A stretch of DNA of 9,259 nt from Luminiphilus sp. (GTDB lineage Bacteria; Pseudomonadota; Gammaproteobacteria; Pseudomonadales; Halieaceae), in NCBI GenBank assembly GCA_022425845.1, contig JAKMEU010000280.1:1-9259 (forward strand), given 5' to 3'. A model generated the notes under the pieces. That model searched no databases and was not told where the DNA came from. It was given only the letters and a program-made list of their open reading frames with translations. Shown here in pieces: positions 1 through 6,538 of this stretch. Numbering within the stretch: position 1 is the first letter of the stretch; each line of letters opens with the position of its first letter. The translations under genes and the position numbers were made by a program.

Positions 1-2
1 GC

Positions 3-299
3 ACACAGGCTTACACAGAAGCAGTAGAGCGAAGTTTGCAGGTCACTGCGGCTGCCGCTGAAATGATTGAGGCACACCCCAACCTGGAGATGGTTGTACC
101 CTCAGAACTATCCATTTGTGTGTTCAGGCGGGTCGGATGGTCCCCGGAGGAATACGCCGCTTGGAGTGACAAATTGCTCGCCGAAGGTCTCGCCTTCGTG
201 ACGCCCACCAAGCACGAGGGTGAAACCGTTTTGCGATTCTGTATCGTCAATCCCCGCACCGGTACCGAAGACATTCGCATGATCCTCGACACGCTCTGA
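3..299 (+). CDS. PLP-dependent group II decarboxylase, C-terminal fragment (5' end outside window)
   Basis: The reading frame is open from the first bases of the window to the TGA at 297-299, giving the last 98 residues of a longer protein. The segment ELSICVFRR, then a WSPEEY helix, then a strand pair ending in RFCIVNPRTG and a final short helix (EDIRMILDTL), matches the C-terminal small domain of pyridoxal-phosphate group II decarboxylases (aromatic-L-amino-acid, glutamate and diaminobutyrate type). These enzymes remove the alpha-carboxyl group of an amino acid. The PLP lysine and substrate-binding residues lie upstream, outside the window, so the substrate cannot be told. A TTG at 36 could be read as a start, but the frame continues upstream with protein-like sequence, so this is a truncated gene and not an 87-aa one. 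The WYL regulator gene starts 2 nt after its stop, which suggests cotranscription. The family call rests on recall of the domain. Confidence 0.75.
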   Translation, partial: TQAYTEAVERSLQVTAAAAEMIEAHPNLEMVVPSELSICVFRRVGWSPEEYAAWSDKLLAEGLAFVTPTKHEGETVLRFCIVNPRTGTEDIRMILDTL

Positions 300-301
300 T
301 T

Positions 302-1162
302 ATGGATGATGTCCTACCTCACCGATGGGACCTGCTGCTGCGCTATCGCTTTATCGAGTGCATCGCCCTGTGGGAAGGTAGGCTGACAACGCGACATCTC
401 GTAGAAACCTTTGGCATTGGCCGACAGCAGGCGAGCAAAGACATCAATGTCTATAACAATGAGGTCGCGCCCAACAACCTGCGCTATGACAAGTTTCTGA
501 AGGGCTACGAACCGGCGGAAACGTTCACGCCCCGTGTCACCCTGGGACTGGCTGAAGAGTATTTGCAGTTGCTGGCCAACCGAAGCGAGTTACATCGGAC
601 GTTTTCCTCAATGGCTTTGCCCCAGGGACATACCGAGGTTCTAGAGCCCCCTGCCCGTCCTGTATCCCCGGCGCTGTTGCGCCCCATCTTGCAAGCCGCA
701 CGGGAACATCAGCGCATTGAGGTGGATTATGTCTCCCTCAATAACCCCGACCGTGAAGGGCGCATTATTGCACCCCATACATTGGTATGGACCGGGTTGC
801 GCTGGCACGTTCGAGGCTGGTGCGAAAAAAATCAGGATTTTCGGGACTTCGTGCTGAGTCGGTTCCGGGGTGAACCGGAGCTGCTGGGCCCGTCAGAACA
901 CAGCGACACCGAGGACCGAGACTGGCAGACAATCGTGCACGTCGTGCTGATACCCGACCCCCGACTTTCAGATGACCAGAGAGCTGTCGTGGCGAGTGAT
1001 TACGGTATGCACGAAGGCACGCTGCAACTCGAGGTGCGGGCGCGGCTTGTTGGCTACCTGCTGCAAATGCTGAATATCAATGCCGGAGACATTCTCGAAG
1101 ACCCCAGAGCCCAGCAGGTAGTGATCGAAAACAGGGACGACATCAGAGAGTGGCTTTTCTGA
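302..1162 (+). CDS. WYL-domain transcriptional regulator, CapW/BrxR-like architecture
   Basis: A 286-aa predicted DNA-binding regulator with three parts. Residues about 8-70 form a winged helix-turn-helix, with the recognition region around GIGRQQASKDIN (38-49). Residues about 122-195 form a WYL domain, with the typical APHTLVW strand, the WHVRGWCE motif at 168-175 and FVLSRFRG at 183-190. Residues about 208-286 form a C-terminal WCX-type dimerisation extension. Length and order match the CapW/BrxR group, homodimeric repressors of phage-defence operons (CBASS, BREX) that are relieved by a signal sensed through the WYL domain. In the WYL motif itself Trp168 is kept, but the following positions are His-Val, as in many of these proteins. 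The ATG lies 2 nt after the decarboxylase stop with no clear Shine-Dalgarno sequence, so translation is probably coupled. No defence genes lie within this window. The family is well supported; the target is unknown. Confidence 0.85.
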   Translation: MDDVLPHRWDLLLRYRFIECIALWEGRLTTRHLVETFGIGRQQASKDINVYNNEVAPNNLRYDKFLKGYEPAETFTPRVTLGLAEEYLQLLANRSELHRTFSSMALPQGHTEVLEPPARPVSPALLRPILQAAREHQRIEVDYVSLNNPDREGRIIAPHTLVWTGLRWHVRGWCEKNQDFRDFVLSRFRGEPELLGPSEHSDTEDRDWQTIVHVVLIPDPRLSDDQRAVVASDYGMHEGTLQLEVRARLVGYLLQMLNINAGDILEDPRAQQVVIENRDDIREWLF

Positions 1163-1171
1163 CCCCCTGAT

Positions 1172-1188
1172 CTGGGATGCCATGCCAG
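1172..1188. repeat. Near-perfect 17-bp inverted repeat after the WYL gene
   Basis: CTGGGATGCCATGCCAG is symmetric about its central base except for one mismatched pair (positions 5 and 13). It starts 10 nt after the WYL regulator stop. The arms leave no room for a hairpin loop and no T-run follows, so a dimeric protein-binding site is more likely than a terminator. The WYL protein itself is a candidate binder, but this is only inferred from proximity. Confidence 0.3.
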
Positions 1189-1210
1189 TCGCCGTTTTCC
1201 ACCGTGGTTT

Positions 1211-1226
1211 TGTGATTACACTCACA
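1211..1226. promoter_or_regulatory. CRP/Vfr-type operator (TGTGA-N6-TCACA)
   Basis: TGTGATTACACTCACA matches both half-sites of the cAMP receptor protein consensus without a mismatch. It sits in the non-coding gap between the WYL gene and the 93-aa gene, centred at 1218.5. If the weak promoter at 1244-1272 is real, transcription would start near 1279, which places the site near -60.5, close to the classic class I activator position (-61.5). Binding by CRP or Vfr is inferred from the sequence match alone. Confidence 0.6.
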
Positions 1227-1243
1227 CAATGAGAACCGGGTTG

Positions 1244-1272
1244 TTGGCCGATTATTGTTCATTGGCTACCTT
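1244..1272 (+). promoter_or_regulatory. Possible weak sigma-70 promoter for the 93-aa gene
   Basis: TTGGCC at 1244-1249 (four of six bases match TTGACA) and TACCTT at 1267-1272 (three of six match TATAAT) are separated by 17 bp. Both boxes are poor on their own, as expected for an activator-dependent promoter, and their placement fits activation from the CRP-like site upstream. This is a tentative call made mainly because of that spacing. Confidence 0.3.
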
Positions 1273-1307
1273 ACTGCAGTGATGAGCGCTGTACGAGAGG
1301 TCAGGAA

Positions 1308-1589
1308 ATGAATGCATCAGCTGGAGCAGCTTTTGACATAGCCACGTCTGAACGTCGCGGACGACAGCCGGCTGTGCCCGATCAACTCAGCAAAACCCTG
1401 AGCTTCGAGCAATCTGTAACGCTCACCGCCAAATCGCAGTTTGGCTGGACACTGGCATTTGTCCGACGCCCCCTGTTTCAGGACATCGAAGTCGTCATTA
1501 CCAATCCGGATCGAAGCGAGTACATGATGGTCGATGAGGATGGCTCTACCCGTCCTTTTTATAACGTACGCAGCGACGACTTCAGCTAA
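1308..1589 (+). CDS. Small conserved-looking hypothetical protein (93 aa)
   Basis: I do not recognise a named family. The protein has a probably disordered first 30 residues, then a compact part (about 31-88) with a GWTLAFVRRPLFQ segment at 46-58, a beta-like stretch (EVVITNP, 61-67) and an acidic turn (VDEDGS, 75-80). It has no signal peptide, membrane segment or cysteine, so it is probably a small cytoplasmic protein. The ATG is supported by GAGAGG at 1295-1300, 7 nt upstream. An ATG at 1312 is out of frame. The gene is an independent unit: a CRP-like operator lies about 80-95 nt upstream and a strong intrinsic terminator about 30 nt downstream. The RBS, codon-like composition and bracketing signals make it a convincing gene, but its role is unknown. 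Confidence 0.75.
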   Translation: MNASAGAAFDIATSERRGRQPAVPDQLSKTLSFEQSVTLTAKSQFGWTLAFVRRPLFQDIEVVITNPDRSEYMMVDEDGSTRPFYNVRSDDFS

Positions 1590-1620
1590 ACTAGCTAATC
1601 CCTATCGGCAGATAACGAGG

Positions 1621-1648
1621 CGGCTCACTTTGGTGGGCCGTTTTTTTT
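1621..1648 (+). terminator. Rho-independent terminator after the 93-aa gene
   Basis: An 8-bp stem (CGGCTCAC at 1621-1628 with GTGGGCCG at 1633-1640, one G-T wobble) closes a 4-nt loop and is followed directly by eight Ts (1641-1648). It lies about 30 nt after the stop of the 93-aa gene and before the GTG start of the DUF429 gene, so it separates the two transcription units. Confidence 0.9.
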
Positions 1649-1687
1649 AGCCTGCTACCCTTGTGATATTTCAGCTCGGGAATCGCT

Positions 1688-2383
1688 GTGACGACATTAG
1701 GTGTGGATGGATGCCGCGGTGGCTGGCTGGGCATCAGTCATAACTCGAAAAGCATGGACTGGCAGCTCGCGACATCCCTGGGCGCCCTGCTGTCATCGAC
1801 CCGGGCATCGCGCATATTTATCGACATCCCCATAGGTCTCTCGACCACGGGGCACCGGGAATGTGATACCGCCGCACGCCGAAAGCTGGGACGGGGTTTC
1901 TCCAGCTCGGTTTTTACACCCCCCGCGCGGGCGTCACTGGGAGCGCAGAATTACCCCGATGCCAATACTTTGAACAGAACCCATAGCGGAAAGGGGCTCA
2001 GCAAACAGAGCTATTATCTTTTCCCAAAGATCCGCGAGGCCGATGAGTGGCTTCAGGCATCCGTAGGTTCACCCCTTCAGGTCAGGGAAGCACACCCCGA
2101 GGTCGCCTTCATGGCCATCAACGGCGCCCCGCTGCAGCACAAAAAGAAAACCGTGGCCGGTTTCAATGAACGGCTTGAACTGCTGGCTCGGCTGGATGTG
2201 CAGGTTGCGCAACTGGCCGACAATATCCTCGCAACAACACGACGCAGAGAAATCGCCGCCGATGATGTGCTGGACGCTTGCTGCCTGGCTCTAATGCCGC
2301 TGGCCGGGCGCCTACGCACATTACCGGCTCAGCCGACACGCGATGCCTGTGGTTTGGCGATGGAGATTTGCTACTTCGACTAA
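1688..2383 (+). CDS. DUF429 family predicted nuclease (RNase H-like fold)
   Basis: A 231-aa protein with the hallmarks of DUF429: GVDGCRGGW near the N-terminus (5-13, Asp7), a second acidic strand FIDIPIGL (44-51, Asp46), SVFTPPAR (74-81), REAHPEVAF (133-141) and a C-terminal acidic helix DDVLDA (192-197). Acidic residues at these places resemble the metal-binding set of RNase H-fold enzymes, and the family is annotated as a predicted nuclease with no established substrate. The length is usual for the family. The start is a GTG at 1688, chosen because the conserved VDG strand follows at once; GGGA at 1678-1681 is a modest ribosome site. The gene stands alone behind a terminator and converges with the DUF808 gene. 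The family call is firm, the activity is not. Confidence 0.85.
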   Translation: MTTLGVDGCRGGWLGISHNSKSMDWQLATSLGALLSSTRASRIFIDIPIGLSTTGHRECDTAARRKLGRGFSSSVFTPPARASLGAQNYPDANTLNRTHSGKGLSKQSYYLFPKIREADEWLQASVGSPLQVREAHPEVAFMAINGAPLQHKKKTVAGFNERLELLARLDVQVAQLADNILATTRRREIAADDVLDACCLALMPLAGRLRTLPAQPTRDACGLAMEICYFD

Positions 2384-2403
2384 GGCCTCATAGTGGGCGC
2401 AGC

Positions 2404-2424
2404 AAAATGGCCAGGCGCGGCCAT
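2404..2424 (-). terminator. Possible weak terminator of the usp-ppk1-DUF808 operon
   Basis: The 107-nt gap between two convergent genes holds a perfect 6-bp inverted repeat, ATGGCC (2407-2412) and GGCCAT (2419-2424), with a 6-nt loop. Read on the minus strand the stem is followed by only three unpaired Ts, so termination would be weak. A second small GC hairpin (CGCCC 2434-2438, GGGCG 2443-2447) lies beside it. I see no gene in this gap. Confidence 0.35.
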
Positions 2425-2490
2425 GTTCCTCATCGCCCCCCAGGGCGCAGGTACAGGCCACATACCGACAGATTCGAAGTGCCGACTATT

Positions 2491-3399
2491 TCAGGCACGA
2501 AGCGCCGACACGCCCTCGAAAATCTTGACCAAAAGAAACCCGGCCATCAAACCAAGCACGCCGCCTATTAGCATCGGGAGAATGCCCCCGGCAAATTGCA
2601 ACTGGGCAGCAAGGGCATCGACCCTTTCGGTCAGCATGGGAAAAGCGTGCAGCAGGATGCCACCGCCGACCAGGAACATGGCAACCGTTCCGACCACCCC
2701 CAGTGCCTTCATGAGCCAGGGCGCGAACCAAAGCAAGCCTCCTCCCAACTTACGCATTGAGGAAGCAAAGAATCCCTCCCCTGATTTCTGGGTGAGCATG
2801 AGGCCCAGGTCATCTATTTTGACGATTCCCGCCACCAGTCCGTAGACCCCAACGGTCATTAACGTCGATATCCCCGCCAGGACAATCAGCTGGGTAAGCA
2901 ACTGTTGACCCTCCACCACCCCCAAAGTCAGCACAATGATTTCCGCAGAGAGGATGAAGTCTGTACGCACCGCACCGCGAATCTTGGTGCGCTCCAGCTC
3001 TGCCAGGTCACAGCCAGGATCAGAGAGCTTTCGGGCAACAGCCTCCCCTTCTTCACTGGAGTGTGACTTACCACCGTGGAGTAGCTTTTCCGCACCCTCA
3101 AAGCACAGGTAGAGTCCACCGCAGACCAAAAGCGGCGTGATTAACCAGGGGATGAAAGCTGAAATCAATAATGCTGCCGGCACCAGGATGAGCTTGTTGA
3201 AAAAGGAACCCTTGGCAACAGCCCACACCACCGGCAACTCACGGTCTGGCCGAACGCCCAGGACACGCTCTGCATTTACAGCCAGGTCGTCGCCCAGCAC
3301 CCCGGCGGTTTTCTTTGCTGCGACCTTGGTCATCAACGAGACGTCATCAAGGACGGCGGCGATGTCATCAAGAAGCGCAAGCAGGCTGCCTATGGCCAT
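2491..3399 (-). CDS. yedI: DUF808 family inner-membrane protein (YedI-like)
   Basis: A 302-aa polytopic membrane protein of the DUF808/YedI family. The start MAIGSLLALLDDIAAVLDDVS and the following KVAAKKTAGVLGDDLAVNA (26-44) are the family signature. Hydrophobic segments lie at about 68-100, 150-165, 170-195, 222-255 and 268-293. The central loop (about 107-145) is charged. Its biochemical function is not established. The ATG at 3399 has AGAGGAA about 8 nt upstream, embedded in the last codons of ppk1, and the gap to the ppk1 stop is only 4 nt, so it is the last gene of the usp-ppk1 operon and probably translationally coupled. An ATG overlapping the ppk1 stop is in another frame and ends after four codons. 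The stop codon lies inside a small potential hairpin (GTGCC/GGCAC, 2479-2498). Confidence 0.9.
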   Translation of the reverse strand: MAIGSLLALLDDIAAVLDDVSLMTKVAAKKTAGVLGDDLAVNAERVLGVRPDRELPVVWAVAKGSFFNKLILVPAALLISAFIPWLITPLLVCGGLYLCFEGAEKLLHGGKSHSSEEGEAVARKLSDPGCDLAELERTKIRGAVRTDFILSAEIIVLTLGVVEGQQLLTQLIVLAGISTLMTVGVYGLVAGIVKIDDLGLMLTQKSGEGFFASSMRKLGGGLLWFAPWLMKALGVVGTVAMFLVGGGILLHAFPMLTERVDALAAQLQFAGGILPMLIGGVLGLMAGFLLVKIFEGVSALRA

Positions 3400-3403
3400 A
3401 GCA

Positions 3404-5608
3404 TTACTTCCTCTTGCGTCGGACCGAGGCCTGACGCATTTTGGTCTTGGGATGACGGGGCACTTTTCCGGTACTCAGGTACTTGTGGATGCTTTCCTGG
3501 GACCGGATATTGGCCGCCTTTTTCTTTGGCTTGGCATAGCGGTTTTCCTGGTCAGCATCGAGGACGCGGCCCTTGACGTTGTCATACCACTGCTGGTCCA
3601 GGATCTGCTGCAGGGTTTCCTGGGCGGCGGTATCGCGCACCGGGCACAGCACTTCCACCCGGAAGTCCACGTTACGGGTCATGAGGTCTGCTGAGCCCAA
3701 GAAGTAGTCCGGCTGGCCGCGGTTATGGAAGACATAAACCCGGGGGTGCTCCAGGTAGCGATCGACAACGCTGATGGCGGCAATGTTGTCCGACAGGCCC
3801 TTTACCCCGGGCAACAGGGAGCACATACCCCGAATGATCAGTCGCACCTTGACCCCGGCCTGACTGGCTTCATACAGCTTGCGGGTGACCTGCTGGTCCA
3901 CCACGTTGTTGCACTTCAACAGGATCTCCGCGTGATAGCCCTCCCGGGCATGGCGGATCTCCCGGTCGATCAGACCGGTGATGCCGGCCCGGGAATTGTG
4001 GGGAGAGACCAGCAGGGATGTGTAGTCGGGACGGCGGTAGGGGTATTTGAGAAAATCAAACACCCGGGCCAAATCACGACCGATATCCTGGTCAGAGGTC
4101 AGCAGGGAAAGGTCTGTGTACAGCCGCGCCGTCTTTTCGTTGAAGTTGCCGGTACCCACGTGACTGTAGTAGCGAAGTTCCTGATTTTCACGCCGCTCGA
4201 TCAGAAAAACCTTGCTGTGCACCTTGAGCCCCTGGATGCCGAAGATCACGGCGATACCGGCTTCGGTCAGACGCTGGGCCCAGGTGATATTGGCCTGCTC
4301 ATCAAAACGCGCCGCCAGTTCCACCACTACCTGCACGAACTTCCCGTTGTCCTTGGCGTTGAGCAGGGCATCCACAATCCGGGAATTTCGGGCCACCCGA
4401 TACAAGCAGATGCGAATGGATACCACATCCGGATCCAGTGCCGCCGTCTTGAGCACATCGACAACGTAGTCAAAGGGGTGATAGGGAAAATACAGCAGCA
4501 CATCCTGCTCCCGCACTTTCTCGAATATGCTTCCCCCCTGCTCCAGGCGCGGAATCGGTATGGTCGGCTGCGGCTTGAATTCCAGGTATCGCGGTCCTGC
4601 GTTGGGAAAATCGATAAAGTCCTTGGAGTTGTGATAACGGCCACCAGGAATCATGCTGTCGTACTTTCCAAAGCCAAAACGTTTGCGTAAATAATCGAGC
4701 AGGCGCGACGGCATGGTTTCATCAAATACAAAGCGGACCGCATCGGCTCGCTTGCGCTGCTTCAGGCTCACGGCCATTTTCTCGATCAGGCTCTCGTTGA
4801 TGCCCTCGTCGATCTCGAGCTCGGAATCCCGGGAGAACTTGAAGCAGTAGGCCGATACCGATTCAATCTCAAAGACGCCCCGGAACACCTGGGACAGACA
4901 GGCCCGGATGATGTTGTCGAGCACGATATACACCCTGCCCTGACCCTTGCCGCTACTGGGAATCTCAATGAACCTACCCAGGCGATCGGTGGGCACCTCC
5001 AACAGGGCGTACTGGGGGCCGGCGGTGGTGGCGATGTCCACGGCAAGGTACAGAGACTCATCGGCTAGGTGGGGAATGGGCTGTTCGTCCCTGAGCAGGA
5101 TGGGCTCCAGTTCAGGCAACACCTTGTCGATGAAAAATGCCTGCACAAAAGCCAACTGCTCCTTCCGTAGCTGCTGCTCATTGATCAGGTAAACGCCGCG
5201 GCGGGCAAGTTCCCGCAATGATTTTGCGTAGACCAGCTCAAATTCCTGCTGCAGCGCCTTGACCCGATACTGAATCGCAGCCAGTAGCTTTTTGGCCCGT
5301 TGGCGCTGCCCTCCGGACGATACGGAAATCATGCGACGGACTTCGGCGACCCGAACCCGGAAAAACTCATCGAGATTGTTGGAGAATATGCCCAGGTAGC
5401 GCACCCGCTGTATCAGGGGTACGCCGGGATCATCGGCCTCTTGCAGCACCCGGGCGTTGAAGCTTAACCAACTCAGCTCCCGGGGGTAGGTGTTGGGCTC
5501 GCCCAGATCGGCCAGCAGCTCTTCAATGGGTGTCTGGCTCAGGAGTAACCCGGCAGGCTCCTCGAGTTTCTGGGCGTCTTCTGGCTGTAGCATCCTGGGT
5601 CCGGCCAC
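3404..5608 (-). CDS. ppk1: Polyphosphate kinase 1
   Basis: PPK1 reversibly transfers the gamma-phosphate of ATP to inorganic polyphosphate through a phosphohistidine and is usually membrane-associated. The 734-aa protein has the usual four parts: an N-terminal helical domain starting with YPRELSWLSFNARVLQEA (41-58) and NNLDEFFRVRVAEV (77-90), a head domain, and two phospholipase D-like C-terminal domains. The autophosphorylated histidine is His464 in GLKVHSKVF, followed by GTGNFNEKTARLYTD (485-499). The second catalytic histidine is His621 in LEHPRVYVF, followed by GSADLMTRNVDFR (638-650). The 157-residue spacing equals that of E. coli His435 and His592. The frame opens with a GTG 5 nt after the usp stop; an in-frame ATG at 5593 (residue 6) has AGGTGG about 11 nt upstream and may be the true start. 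The last 20 residues are unusually basic. Confidence 0.97.
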   Translation of the reverse strand: MAGPRMLQPEDAQKLEEPAGLLLSQTPIEELLADLGEPNTYPRELSWLSFNARVLQEADDPGVPLIQRVRYLGIFSNNLDEFFRVRVAEVRRMISVSSGGQRQRAKKLLAAIQYRVKALQQEFELVYAKSLRELARRGVYLINEQQLRKEQLAFVQAFFIDKVLPELEPILLRDEQPIPHLADESLYLAVDIATTAGPQYALLEVPTDRLGRFIEIPSSGKGQGRVYIVLDNIIRACLSQVFRGVFEIESVSAYCFKFSRDSELEIDEGINESLIEKMAVSLKQRKRADAVRFVFDETMPSRLLDYLRKRFGFGKYDSMIPGGRYHNSKDFIDFPNAGPRYLEFKPQPTIPIPRLEQGGSIFEKVREQDVLLYFPYHPFDYVVDVLKTAALDPDVVSIRICLYRVARNSRIVDALLNAKDNGKFVQVVVELAARFDEQANITWAQRLTEAGIAVIFGIQGLKVHSKVFLIERRENQELRYYSHVGTGNFNEKTARLYTDLSLLTSDQDIGRDLARVFDFLKYPYRRPDYTSLLVSPHNSRAGITGLIDREIRHAREGYHAEILLKCNNVVDQQVTRKLYEASQAGVKVRLIIRGMCSLLPGVKGLSDNIAAISVVDRYLEHPRVYVFHNRGQPDYFLGSADLMTRNVDFRVEVLCPVRDTAAQETLQQILDQQWYDNVKGRVLDADQENRYAKPKKKAANIRSQESIHKYLSTGKVPRHPKTKMRQASVRRKRK

Positions 5609-5613
5609 CTGGC

Positions 5614-6480
5614 TCAGGGTTTTAGTGTCAACGTGTCTGCGCGTAACAAACCGAGCACTTCCTCGGCCGTATTGCCAAGCACCTGGGCACGGACACCGCG
5701 CCGACCCACCGTACCCATGACAACCAACTGCGCTTTCTTGTCCGCGGCCTCGGAAACAATCGTCTTGGCCACCGGACCCCGCTTGACCTTGAATCGGGAC
5801 AGGGGTAACCCGGTTTGCTCTGCCAGCTTTTCAAGGGTCGGCCGCAATTCCGTCTCCTTGGCTTTCGCATATTTTCTGGGGTCTACCAGATCGAGATCGT
5901 TGAGCAGGGTCGGCACATCGATCACACACAGCACCAGCAACTCTGTCTCCAGCATCTCCGCGTAGTGTCGCGCCGTGGTCACCACATCGACATTGAGGGC
6001 CTGTTTGGTCTTGCTGCCGGCGTCGAGATCGACGGTCGCCAAAATCAGGCCGCCTTTACGCCATTTTCGCTTACTGACCAGCAACACCGGCGCACTGCAC
6101 TGCCGAAGTAGATGCCAGTCTGTGGAGGTGTGGCCGAAGGATTCCGACTTGTGCCGGGTCTTCACAACCCCTGCGTAATCTCCGCCGGCGCGTTTGATGA
6201 TCCAGTCGTGAATGGCCTCCGCCCAAACCACTTGGACCTTTACCCGGCGATTGGAGCCTGCAAATTTTTCCACCTCGGCGGTCACTGCGCTGCGACGCTG
6301 ATCCATTAACTGCTTCTTGACCGAGGCAGCCGACTTGGCATCCAGCTTCAATCGCTTCAGGTCAGCGTAGACAAAGGCAACCACCTCAGGCTGGAGATCC
6401 ATCAGCTCGGCCAGTTGCAGCCCGCGAGGTGTCGCGGAGCAGGAGCCCTCAACATCGGCGACGATCAATAGCTTACTCAT
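5614..6480 (-). CDS. uspE: Tandem universal stress protein, UspE-like
   Basis: A 288-aa protein with two UspA domains, as in E. coli UspE. The first (about 1-138) starts with KLLIVADVEG and ends with STDWHLLRQCSAPVLLVSKR (119-138), a stretch closely resembling UspE. The second (about 145-288) keeps the nucleotide-binding signature G-2x-G-9x-G-N-T, seen in MGTVGRRGVRAQVLGNTAEE, and ends with LLRADTLTLKP. The first domain lacks that signature, so it is probably non-binding. Proteins of this type are soluble and support survival under stress and stationary phase. The ATG has GAGGA 6 nt upstream. It is the first gene of a compact operon, since ppk1 begins 5 nt after its stop, and a sigma-S-like -10 element lies about 30 nt upstream of the start codon. 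The family is certain; the UspE orthology is likely. Confidence 0.9.
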   Translation of the reverse strand: MSKLLIVADVEGSCSATPRGLQLAELMDLQPEVVAFVYADLKRLKLDAKSAASVKKQLMDQRRSAVTAEVEKFAGSNRRVKVQVVWAEAIHDWIIKRAGGDYAGVVKTRHKSESFGHTSTDWHLLRQCSAPVLLVSKRKWRKGGLILATVDLDAGSKTKQALNVDVVTTARHYAEMLETELLVLCVIDVPTLLNDLDLVDPRKYAKAKETELRPTLEKLAEQTGLPLSRFKVKRGPVAKTIVSEAADKKAQLVVMGTVGRRGVRAQVLGNTAEEVLGLLRADTLTLKP

Positions 6481-6501
6481 GGATAGTCCTCATCACACTC
6501 G

Positions 6502-6515
6502 GGATGACAGTATAG
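6502..6515 (-). promoter_or_regulatory. Sigma-S-like promoter of the usp-ppk1-DUF808 operon
   Basis: On the minus strand, CTATACT at 6515-6509 matches the sigma-S -10 consensus, including the preceding C that favours sigma-S; as a sigma-70 box TATACT matches five of six bases. No convincing -35 box is seen 16-19 nt upstream, where the sequence is G-rich; sigma-S promoters tolerate this. Transcription would start near 6502, leaving a leader of about 21 nt with the GAGGA ribosome site. The hydrolase gene upstream has no visible terminator, so read-through from it is also possible. Confidence 0.55.
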
Positions 6516-6538
6516 GGTCGAGCCACACCCCCCGCACC

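Noticed and set aside
36..299. An 87-aa gene starting at TTG 36
   Set aside because: The frame is open to the window edge and the upstream residues continue the decarboxylase-like sequence, so this is the tail of a longer gene.
968..1225. A minus-strand frame of 85 codons from the WYL gene into the gap after it
   Set aside because: Most of it is antisense to the WYL domain protein, and the start has no ribosome site.
2475..2509. Imperfect 12-bp direct repeat (CGAAGTGCCGAC, CGAAGCGCCGAC) around the DUF808 stop codon
   Set aside because: Only two copies with a mismatch, partly coding; no sign of an attachment site or repeat family.
2393..2845. A 150-codon plus-strand frame across the convergent gap and into the DUF808 gene
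   Set aside because: It is antisense to a well-recognised membrane protein, low in complexity and has no family features.
3725..4690. A 321-codon open frame on the plus strand, antisense to ppk1
   Set aside because: It lies wholly inside the unmistakable ppk1 gene, has no ribosome site, and its sequence is not protein-like. GC-rich genes often leave long open antisense frames.
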